Source: Pedobacter chitinilyticus (GTDB lineage Bacteria; Bacteroidota; Bacteroidia; Sphingobacteriales; Sphingobacteriaceae). From it: a DNA stretch of 64,000 nucleotides. The notes below the pieces were generated by a model. The model saw only the letters and a program-made list of their open reading frames with translations. It was not told the DNA's origin and ran no database searches. The DNA lies in the NCBI RefSeq assembly GCF_003313385.1, contig NZ_QMHN01000001.1, forward strand, positions 1,228,097 to 1,292,096, in the 5' to 3' direction. Position 1 is the first letter of the stretch; each line of letters begins with the position of its first letter. A program made the translations under genes and the position numbers. Shown piece after piece: positions 28,049 through 34,927 of this stretch.

Positions 28049-28112
28049 AATAACTTAATAATCCAAACGGTACTAAATGAGCAAGTTATAAATAATAGTT
28101 AGTTGTCATTTC

Positions 28113-28135
28113 AAATTGGGCACTAAATTGGGCAC
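28113..28135. repeat. Tandem 11-bp repeats near attL, possible integrase arm sites
   Basis: AAATTGGGCAC occurs twice in direct orientation (28113-28123 and 28125-28135), 65 bp inside the left attachment repeat. Tyrosine integrases often bind such repeated arm sites. Here the integrase itself is missing, so this is inference. The surrounding 28049-28290 contains no gene. Confidence 0.4.
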
Positions 28136-28290
28136 CAGTTATTTCGAAACGATTTGACTAACTTTAAAGAACAATTTGTAACTCAAATATAAAAAAACAC
28201 AGTCAAAATTGCAAGAAATACGAATTAGCGTATCTTCTCGAAAACATAGTTTTTGGAGATATGCTCAGATATTCCTTCAAATATTTCAGT

Positions 28291-30255
28291 TTATTTTTCA
28301 AGGATACTGTTAAGATATTTATCAAAGAGTTCCTGTTGCTCTGAGGCAGATTTTCCCTCGAAATTTTTAGCAATTTTTTCTTGCAAAGATGGATTTTTTG
28401 TTAAGGTCTTGAGCTTATCTTGTATTTTAGCTTTTGGTTTCAGTCCAGTAAGAATTGCAATTTCATCTTTTTGAGAAATAAATGGCTCATATAATTTGTT
28501 AAAACCTCTCCCTACAGCACCTTGAAACATAATTAATTCTGGATTGAGTTCTTCATCCGTACCATTTTTCAATGTGTGGGTAGTTGCAATTCCTGGATAA
28601 GGGTCTATATAGAAAATTTCCTTTATACCTAATTGGTAAGCCTTCTTTGAACATAATTCACAAGGGCTAGCTGTTGTAAACAATTTTCCTCCTTTTATGC
28701 CAACACCTCCAAATTTGGTAATTTGCATCATTGCATTTTCTTCAGCATGTAAAGAACGAGTATGCACCTGATTTTTCTCGCCCTCAAAAGCATTATGAAA
28801 GTCTCGGAAACAAAAATTGCATATTCTGCCGTCCAAATGAATAACATTGGCGTTTTGATACTCCTTTTCTGCTTTAAGTTTGAAACTTACGCCATCATCA
28901 TAATTACTGCCTGATTTTTCAAATTTCGAAAACATAAATGAGTTCTCGCCATTGATTAGATGACCTAAATCTCTTAAGCCACAAGGGACTTGATTCTCTG
29001 GAACATCATTCCATCCTATGGCTTTTATGGAATATTGTTCATCAGTAACTACAGCACCGACTTGGCGAGATATGCAACCAGAATTTGATTTTGAATTGTA
29101 AGCAACCTGCATAAAGTGTTCGTTTATTGAAGGTGTAACTAGACCTGGCTTTTTGATTAGTGCGACTAGTTTAATTAATTGATCTTCAAATGAAACATAT
29201 TTCTTCTCCGTTTCTTTTATCTCTCCCTCTATAAATATATGATAATCACACTTTTGTATGCAATGCTCGATATCTGGACTATAAAACTTGCCTGCCTTAA
29301 AATCATTTGTTTTAAATTCTTCATCATCTAAAAAGGTTAATGCAATATTATCTTCTGGATCATTATGACCATATTTACGATTGGCATCCTTTATGCTTTG
29401 TAAACGATCAGCCTCGGTTTTATTACTTGCTACCATGTAGAATGCCGAAAACTTCTCTTTGAAATACATTATTTCCAAAGAATTTTTCAACGAATCAATA
29501 ACAAATCTAGTTGGTTTTTTAGTTTCTTTACGCCACGCTTTAACAATTCTGTTTATTGTATTTGCAATGGTATTGATGTGTTTCAGCTCAAGATTTAGTT
29601 CCTTTTTTTTAACAGTTCCATTTGCTCTCAAGTATAAAGCTATATCATGAGTAAATCTTGTGCGTTTAATCATGTTATAGCTATTTAATACTTGATAAAA
29701 ATCATCACAAAACTTAATAAAAACGCCCTCAAAGTAAAGCTGATAAACCATTGACTTATTTTGGAGATTTTCTGACAAAGATTTTTCAAAATTAAATTTC
29801 GCCCTAAAGCCCATCAGATAATCTTGATTTGATCTCAAAAAAGATGTAAACTCATTATCAATAAAATTACTATCCTCTTTTTTGTCAAAGCGGTTTTTAG
29901 TTTGGGGATTTATACTTTTTCCATTCTGTGTCAGAGTATCGGTTATATCAAAAATCCAATCCTCTATTCTTTCCCCCTTAATACATTCAAATAAAAGATG
30001 TAGTAGTAAGATATTTTTGTAATTTATAACCTGAAATGGAACCCAATTTCCGTCGTAGGCTAAAAAATCAAATGATATTTTATGTTTTAGATCTTCAAGC
30101 GAACTCTTACTGTCTATTATTTTAGGTGTTTGTGATTTAATGAATTTCTCATCTTTTAGACTTCCTGCAATCTGACTGCATCCAGATCCTAACCTGCCGG
30201 TTAATCCAATGATTGTGAAATCATTTCTTAGTGAATAAAATTCTGTAAGTTTCAT
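28291..30255 (-). CDS. Anti-phage dCTP deaminase-type protein (P-loop plus cytidine/dCMP deaminase domain)
   Basis: The ATG at 30255 gives 654 residues; the frame extends to a TTG at 30279. The N-terminus has the P-loop GLTGRLGSGCS (residues 17-27) of a kinase-like domain. The C-terminal deaminase domain has SRQVGAVVTDEQYSIKAIGW near 395, the zinc motif HAEEN near 501 and PCELC near 530. This architecture matches the defence deaminases that destroy dCTP/dCMP during phage infection (AvcD/dCTP deaminase systems). Extra Cys in CNFCFRDFH are notable. It is divergent from the HTH gene. Confidence 0.88.
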   Translation of the reverse strand: MKLTEFYSLRNDFTIIGLTGRLGSGCSQIAGSLKDEKFIKSQTPKIIDSKSSLEDLKHKISFDFLAYDGNWVPFQVINYKNILLLHLLFECIKGERIEDWIFDITDTLTQNGKSINPQTKNRFDKKEDSNFIDNEFTSFLRSNQDYLMGFRAKFNFEKSLSENLQNKSMVYQLYFEGVFIKFCDDFYQVLNSYNMIKRTRFTHDIALYLRANGTVKKKELNLELKHINTIANTINRIVKAWRKETKKPTRFVIDSLKNSLEIMYFKEKFSAFYMVASNKTEADRLQSIKDANRKYGHNDPEDNIALTFLDDEEFKTNDFKAGKFYSPDIEHCIQKCDYHIFIEGEIKETEKKYVSFEDQLIKLVALIKKPGLVTPSINEHFMQVAYNSKSNSGCISRQVGAVVTDEQYSIKAIGWNDVPENQVPCGLRDLGHLINGENSFMFSKFEKSGSNYDDGVSFKLKAEKEYQNANVIHLDGRICNFCFRDFHNAFEGEKNQVHTRSLHAEENAMMQITKFGGVGIKGGKLFTTASPCELCSKKAYQLGIKEIFYIDPYPGIATTHTLKNGTDEELNPELIMFQGAVGRGFNKLYEPFISQKDEIAILTGLKPKAKIQDKLKTLTKNPSLQEKIAKNFEGKSASEQQELFDKYLNSILEK

Positions 30256-30459
30256 ATTAAGTACGTTAAGTTTTCCCAATGCTACAAAATTTTATTGAAA
30301 AAAGGTCATTGCATAATTGTATGATGATTCACTAATTATTTTGAATTTTATCTTTAGTTTTTTAGAAATTATCTATTTTTTTTGACAAGGTTACTAGTGA
30401 GTTGTCCATAGTTAAGGCTTTCACTTGGCAGATTTGTCTGATAACTTAAAAGGATAATT

Positions 30460-30735
30460 ATGGCAACTATAGAATTTATAACCAAAGAAGATTTAGATAA
30501 GTTCAAACAGGAGCTTTTCTCCGAACTGAGAAGACCTGGACAAAAACTGCACAAAAACAGTGAGCAAAAAGAATGGCTAAAAAGTTATGAAGTACGTAAG
30601 CTATTAAGCATCTCGCCAGGAACTTTACAAAGTCTTCGTGATTCGGGCACACTTAAATTTAGCAAAGTTGGCGGATTGATGTTTTACAAATATGATGATG
30701 TGGCAGCGCTCATTGACGGAAAAAAGAATAAATGA
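30460..30735 (+). CDS. Excisionase-like helix-turn-helix protein
   Basis: 91 residues. An N-terminal helix (EFITKEDLDKFKQELFSELR) is followed by the MerR/Xis-type HTH: WLKSYEVRKLLSISPGTLQS, LRDSGTLKFSKVGGLMFYKY and DDVAALI. This is the small HTH protein common in Bacteroidota integrative elements, where it may act as a recombination directionality factor or regulator. It is divergent from the deaminase gene with 204 nt between them and is followed 105 nt later by the PD-(D/E)XK gene. Confidence 0.85.
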   Translation: MATIEFITKEDLDKFKQELFSELRRPGQKLHKNSEQKEWLKSYEVRKLLSISPGTLQSLRDSGTLKFSKVGGLMFYKYDDVAALIDGKKNK

Positions 30736-30840
30736 GGTTTGAACGTGTCTACAGATTGTTTTGTTCTATAGAACTGTAAGGAAACAACTATATATAGGCA
30801 ATTGGCTAATTCCATTAAAGAATTTCTGTAGATTAGCGTG

Positions 30841-31923
30841 ATGACTAATCAGGTACTTTTCGATATAAAAATACGGACTGAGACACGCCCAGCGTTTGGG
30901 AATGAAAATTCATTCGATTATTTTAACAATACTGCCCGAAATGATGTAGACCCGATAAGAGAAGTCATGGAAGGCTGGTATAGCATTTATCCAGATTCTG
31001 AAAAATTCGAAATTAGACAACGACTTAAATCTGATTTTCAGCCTGCGTTTTACGAATTGGGAATGCACGCTTATTTTAAAAATCTCGGCTTTGATTTAAC
31101 TATTCATCCAAAGTTACTGACTACGACAAAGCACCCTGATTTTTTGGTCGTAAAAGACAGTGAGGACTTTTATGTGGAAATTAAAGAGATGAGGATGTTT
31201 TCAGATGCAGAACGTTTGCTTGCTAAGCAAAAAAATACTTTGCTTGACTCCCTTAACCGTATCGACAGCACTAATTTTTTGCTATCTATTCAAAAAATCA
31301 TATTTAAGAATGGAAGTCAGCCTAGTGGTAAAAAAATTATTAGTCATTTTGATAAGATTATAAGCACTATCGAACCAGATCCTTTTAGGATACTCATGGA
31401 AAATGGAGGCTATGGTGGTATGCCACATCTTAATTATGAGGACGAAAGTGTCTATATCGATCTCAAACTAATACCTAAGGCAACACATCTTCGTGGAAAT
31501 ACAGGCAGAGCAATTGGTAGTTATGGAGCATATTCAAAGATTGGAGGAGATGAAGCAGCTATAAGAGATGCTTTATTGCAAAAAGCAAAACGTTACGGTG
31601 AATTGGATAAGCCATTTTTGATCTGTCTTAATTACCCAAGTTCTTTTCTTGATGAAGATGATGTCAAAGTTGCGTTGTTTGGATTGAATAACCAGATTTA
31701 TGAAAATGGTTTCGATGGTTTTTTCGGCACTGAAGAAAACCCAAAAAACACGCGTGTTTCCGCCGTTTTAATTACTGGTTTTACCGTGTCAGGGCTTTCA
31801 AATGGTAAAATCTACTATTATAAAAATCCATTTGCAAAAAGAGCAATTACTTTTTTGCCATCATTTGATCTTATCACGAGCTTAGGATTGAGTGATAGCT
31901 ATGTCGAGAAATTTGGCATCTAA
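30841..31923 (+). CDS. Uncharacterised protein with PD-(D/E)XK nuclease-like motif
   Basis: 360 residues from the ATG at 30841; a GTG just before it (30838) is the alternative start. No family is recognised, but residues 71-115 read YELGMHAYFKNLGFDL...HPDFLV...YVEIKE. This is the E72, D100, E113-x-K115 arrangement of a PD-(D/E)XK nuclease core. The later half has a Gly-rich stretch (NGGYGGMPHLN) and SSFLDEDDVKVALFGLN. In a defence island next to a deaminase it may be a restriction-like effector; that is inference. Same strand as the HTH gene. Confidence 0.7.
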   Translation: MTNQVLFDIKIRTETRPAFGNENSFDYFNNTARNDVDPIREVMEGWYSIYPDSEKFEIRQRLKSDFQPAFYELGMHAYFKNLGFDLTIHPKLLTTTKHPDFLVVKDSEDFYVEIKEMRMFSDAERLLAKQKNTLLDSLNRIDSTNFLLSIQKIIFKNGSQPSGKKIISHFDKIISTIEPDPFRILMENGGYGGMPHLNYEDESVYIDLKLIPKATHLRGNTGRAIGSYGAYSKIGGDEAAIRDALLQKAKRYGELDKPFLICLNYPSSFLDEDDVKVALFGLNNQIYENGFDGFFGTEENPKNTRVSAVLITGFTVSGLSNGKIYYYKNPFAKRAITFLPSFDLITSLGLSDSYVEKFGI

Positions 31924-32006
31924 AGCTGATGTTATGTTATCGTCAACTTAGATATACGACCGTAAGCTATTTTCAACAAATCTTTGGTTTAGGGTGTCTT
32001 TGCAGT

Positions 32007-32867
32007 TTAAGGATTAATCTTTGGAACTTCAATTTCACTATCTTCTAAATAAATAGGCATAACCAAATATTTGGATAAATTCCAACTAATCCTCTTTTGT
32101 AGGTCTTCAAAGTGCTCGGCTTTAATGCTGTTAACTCTATTTTCCTTCAATAAGCGAAAAGGATTGCTTTTATCTTCTGCACTTTCGTGAAAGACAAACA
32201 GACAATATTCGCCAGAGAGAGGAAGGTAAATCTCAGCTTCAATCGGTATGAGTGCTTCGAAATTATTCTTCCTGTCAATCACTACTGGATTATCGGTTGT
32301 CATCCATTGAATATCACCCGGCTTTTCGATTACCAAGAATTTAAAATACCCAAATACTTCGGCCAAATACGCAGTAATTGTTCCAAGGATGGTATTTAGT
32401 TGCAAATCTATAGGGACAATTTTTAGGGTTTCCTCCAAAATATCTTTGTTCTCATTAAACATACAGATTTCATCAACAAATCTTTTACAAGCTTCCTCAT
32501 CCCTTAAAATCATTTGAATGAAATTAGTAAAAGGTATTGATCTAGTTAGCAAACTAGCCAAGAAATGACATAGTACGTCAACGTTTTTCCAAGTAAGCTG
32601 TTTTTGGTTTTGTAGGTTGGAGATTATGGTCAAATAAAAATTTTCTACCTTGCCGCATTGTGTTTCAAAATTACGTCTGAATTCAATATCGCCATATGGT
32701 GCATCAAAAATGTTAAAATCTGCGGTAAACTCGGATATTCGCAAATTTTCCGTCATTTTATTTCCAAGCCGATATACTGATACTTTCCATTCCCCATCAA
32801 CGATATGTCCAAATTGTTTTAGATATACTTGGGAAACTCGATGCTGATTCTGATATTCTGGATGCAT
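32007..32867 (-). CDS. DUF4238-type protein
   Basis: 286 residues. The start MHPEYQNQHRVSQVYLKQFG matches the DUF4238 signature (HxVPxxYLxxF-like), followed by a typical helical middle (CHFLASLLTRSIPFTNFIQM) and WMTTDNPVVIDRKN near residue 190, which is also conserved in that family. Function unknown; members are often found in accessory and defence regions. It starts 33 nt after the phospholipase-D-like gene on the same strand, so the two probably form an operon. Confidence 0.75.
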   Translation of the reverse strand: MHPEYQNQHRVSQVYLKQFGHIVDGEWKVSVYRLGNKMTENLRISEFTADFNIFDAPYGDIEFRRNFETQCGKVENFYLTIISNLQNQKQLTWKNVDVLCHFLASLLTRSIPFTNFIQMILRDEEACKRFVDEICMFNENKDILEETLKIVPIDLQLNTILGTITAYLAEVFGYFKFLVIEKPGDIQWMTTDNPVVIDRKNNFEALIPIEAEIYLPLSGEYCLFVFHESAEDKSNPFRLLKENRVNSIKAEHFEDLQKRISWNLSKYLVMPIYLEDSEIEVPKINP

Positions 32868-32900
32868 ACTTATCGGTTCGAATGGGTTAAAAAACTGATT

Positions 32901-33704
32901 TCACTTTATGAGTTGCATAAATTCATTAGCATATTTTTCTGCCAAATCCCTGCTGTTTTCAACACTAACAGTTTCTTTATTCCACTTTGCTTTAACAGTC
33001 CAATTATATGATCCATGTACAACAGTCCTGAAATCTACAATACAAAATTTGTGATGCATTATATTTTCATATTGTCCAGTTTTTTGAACCCTTTTTGTCT
33101 CGAAAAATTTTTCGTATGGAAAGCCGTACTTGCTATTTATATCGTCGTCAAGAATAACTAGCCTTACATTTACACCTTCTCTAGCCTTTGAAACCAGTTC
33201 CTTCATCAATTCCCTGTCGGTAAACCAAGCCACTGCTATCCATATCGTAAATTTAGCTGATCGAATTTGTTCGATGATTTGGGTCTGTATATCCTCAAAG
33301 TGTACTTCTACCTCTATGGCGTCTGGAAAGTCGGCCCCGATGACCTTATATCTTCCATCGGTATCTTCTAAACGGTAGCCATCCTGGAGTATTAATGGAT
33401 TAAAATTCTCAACTGCTTGTTTTAAATCTTTTTTTCCATCCATGGCAAAATGTCTAGGGTCGAACACTAGTTCGGCTAATAAGACCATTTGCTTAGTACC
33501 GTTTATTTCATAGAGTTTTTCTCTTACATATGCATTTCTGCTAAGGCTGTTAGGCATACCGCCATCGCCCCATTTATATACATCTTTGTATCCGATATGA
33601 TTGAACAGTTTTAGAATATTTGTTCCGCTCAAGTATGGTGTGTAGCCATTGTCTCCTGAAACGAATTCAATGATGCTTTCGATAGTTAAATCTGAGAGTT
33701 TCAC
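32901..33704 (-). CDS. Phospholipase D-like nuclease (single HKD motif) with N-terminal domain
   Basis: 267 residues. The C-terminal PLD domain has IRSAKFTIWIAVAWFTDREL, VRLVILDD and a single HKD site, HHKFCIVD (near residue 216) followed by HGSYNWT. One motif per chain implies a dimeric active site, as in Nuc-type nucleases. The N-terminal 120 residues (GYKDVYKWGDGGMPNSLSRN, LLAELVFDPRHF) recall AbiJ-like N-terminal domains of abortive-infection proteins; this is a weaker call. It is first in a two-gene unit with the DUF4238 gene. Confidence 0.8.
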   Translation of the reverse strand: MKLSDLTIESIIEFVSGDNGYTPYLSGTNILKLFNHIGYKDVYKWGDGGMPNSLSRNAYVREKLYEINGTKQMVLLAELVFDPRHFAMDGKKDLKQAVENFNPLILQDGYRLEDTDGRYKVIGADFPDAIEVEVHFEDIQTQIIEQIRSAKFTIWIAVAWFTDRELMKELVSKAREGVNVRLVILDDDINSKYGFPYEKFFETKRVQKTGQYENIMHHKFCIVDFRTVVHGSYNWTVKAKWNKETVSVENSRDLAEKYANEFMQLIK

Positions 33705-33884
33705 TTGCTTAATTTATTGGTGGTTATACAAAGTTAACCAATCTGTTGATCAGTAAGGAATATCGTGCATTATTTGGTGAGGTTACAGACACCTTGTCAA
33801 ACACTTCCAAAAACACAGCTCATTTTTGCTTCCGATAACTATGTAAAAATCCAAGTTCAGCACGACTGTTCTATGGGCCAAGTG

Positions 33885-33982
33885 CAAACACCCGAGTGTT
33901 TGGCAAGATGTATTTTTGTCCACAGGACAAAAACATCTTGCCGCCCTTACGGTCGGAGCAGGCACTCGGAACTCGTGCCTGC
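33885..33982. other. Candidate oriT: three consecutive hairpins before mobC
   Basis: Perfect arms CAAACAC/GTGTTTG (33885-33902, 4-nt loop); a long stem GGCAAGATG(TA)TTTTTGTCC with GGACAAAAACATCTTGCC (33902-33942, 3-nt loop, 2-nt bulge); and GCAGGCAC/GTGCCTGC (33958-33982). They end 24 nt before mobC, the usual position of a transfer origin in mobilizable elements. The rest of 33705-34006 has no gene. Confidence 0.5.
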
Positions 33983-34006
33983 CTGAACTTCTTCAGATGT
34001 ACCTAT

Positions 34007-34330
34007 ATGAGCATAAAAGCAGCCAATAAGGATAGCAACAAACTGATCCATCCCATTAGGACAAGGGTAAATAAAGAGACCTACCAAAAATTGGAAAGCC
34101 TACTTGAAAACAGCACCTGCCAAAGCATCGGTGAACTTGCCCGAAAGCTCATCACAAGGGAAAAGATCAACTGCACGTACAAGGACATAACGATGAACGC
34201 CCCAATGGAATCGCTATCTGCGAGAAGAGAAGAACTCTGGCGCATCGGTCTCAACATCAACCAGGTGACACGCCTGGTTAGTCTCGCTTATATTGAAATA
34301 TCGCTTTTTAACGATTTGGAGGCTGTTTAA
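34007..34330 (+). CDS. MobC-like relaxosome protein, C-terminally truncated
   Basis: The ATG at 34007 gives 107 residues: an N-terminal ribbon-helix-helix-like part (IRTRVNKETYQKLESLLENS), SIGELARKLITREKI and LSARREELWRIGLNINQVTR, typical of Bacteroidota MobC proteins. Family members normally continue about 30 residues; here the sequence departs after NQVTR into an unrelated 18-residue tail ending beside a degenerate att site. The relaxase gene expected downstream is absent. It is thus a remnant, though it could still bind the hairpins upstream. Confidence 0.75.
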   Translation: MSIKAANKDSNKLIHPIRTRVNKETYQKLESLLENSTCQSIGELARKLITREKINCTYKDITMNAPMESLSARREELWRIGLNINQVTRLVSLAYIEISLFNDLEAV

Positions 34331-34338
34331 ATAAATAT

Positions 34339-34380
34339 GGCCTTCGTTGAAAGGCTATCTGTGATCCCACGGGGATTGGT
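34339..34380. mobile_element. Degenerate third att copy
   Basis: GGCCTTCGTTGAAAGGCTAT followed by CTGTGATCCCACGGGGATTGG is a diverged version of the 47-bp repeat (terminator half plus tRNA 3' end). It begins 9 nt after the mobC stop. The next 86 bp contain tRNA-like scraps (TCGAACCCAG, TTCGAATCCCGC), suggesting repeated insertions at this site. Confidence 0.65.
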
Positions 34381-34466
34381 TCAGTCCCGCATTTCCCAAA
34401 CTCGACCTTGAGCCTTTTCCAAATCGAACCCAGCCAACCCTTCTGTTCGAATCCCGCTTAAACGAC

Positions 34467-34492
34467 AAAAGCCTCAACTTTCGTTGAGGCTT
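34467..34492 (-). terminator. Terminator of tRNA-Lys
   Basis: Minus-strand hairpin GCCTCAAC-GAAA-GTTGAGGC followed by TTTT, starting 9 nt after the tRNA 3' end. The same hairpin was carried to attL. Confidence 0.8.
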
Positions 34493-34513
34493 TGTCTGTG
34501 ATCCCGCTGGGAT
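34467..34513. mobile_element. attR of the island, overlapping tRNA-Lys
   Basis: Identical to 28002-28048. It includes the tRNA terminator hairpin and the last 15 nt of the functional tRNA-Lys, so integration restored the tRNA. Confidence 0.9.
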
Positions 34514-34571
34514 TCGAACCCAGGACCACTACATTAAAAGTGTAATGCTCTACCAGCTGAGCTACGGAATC
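34499..34571 (-). tRNA. tRNA-Lys (anticodon TTT)
   Basis: The minus strand reads GATTCCGTAGCTCAGCTGGT at the start, an anticodon loop CTTTTAA and a T arm CTGGGTTCGAATCCCAG. The acceptor stem GATTCCG/CGGGATC has one G-T pair, with discriminator A and no encoded CCA. 73 nt. It is the integration target of the island on its left. Confidence 0.97.
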
Positions 34572-34741
34572 TTCCTTCGTTCTAAGGAGGTGCAAATATA
34601 GAAATATTAATTAATGCTTCAAATAAAATATTAAAAAAGTATTAAATATTTTTTGGGGCCAAGAAACAGTCGAAAAACCAAATGGGATATTGGGTTTAAA
34701 CGAGGCATTTTTCCATAGAAAAAAGACAAAAAAATGAGGTC

Positions 34742-34812
34742 AAAAAAAAAAGGGCCAAGAAACTAGTTCCTGACCCTACATCTACCTATGAAAAACATAC
34801 CCCCGAAAGGGT
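34742..34812 (-). ncRNA. Candidate small RNA or orphan terminator
   Basis: On the minus strand TACATTTG (34818-34825) matches the -7 element. About 70 nt follow with a hairpin TACCC-TTTCG-GGGTA and then a strong terminator: GGGTCAGGAAC, loop TA, GTTTCTTGGCCC and ten T (34742-34776). It is either a short independent RNA or the 3' end of the hexuronate operon transcript, which ends at 34928 upstream. The rest of 34572-34927 shows no gene. Confidence 0.4.
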
Positions 34813-34927
34813 AAGCCCAAATGTAAAAACATTTTTTTGAATTCTATAATATTTCTCAAAAAAAATTAAATAATATTTCAATTGACACATGTTTGTTACA
34901 ATAACCGTGTTTATAGCCTGTTTAATC

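Larger units (their letters stand above)
28002..34513. mobile_element. Genomic island integrated at the 3' end of tRNA-Lys
   Basis: 6465 bp separate the starts of two 47-bp direct repeats, one overlapping the intact tRNA-Lys. Cargo: an anti-phage dCTP-deaminase-type protein, an excisionase-like HTH, a PD-(D/E)XK-like protein, DUF4238 and phospholipase-D-like proteins, a hairpin-rich oriT-like region and a truncated MobC. A degenerate att copy lies just after mobC. No integrase or relaxase frame is visible, so the island is decayed or depends on helpers. Confidence 0.85.

Noticed and set aside
33765..33986. Plus-strand frame and its minus-strand counterpart (33783-33965) before mobC
   Set aside because: They lie across the three hairpins; symmetrical open frames reflect the palindromes, not genes.
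33896..34006. Upstream extension of mobC
   Set aside because: The extra 37 residues come from the hairpin region and are not MobC-like; the ATG at 34007 starts the conserved part.
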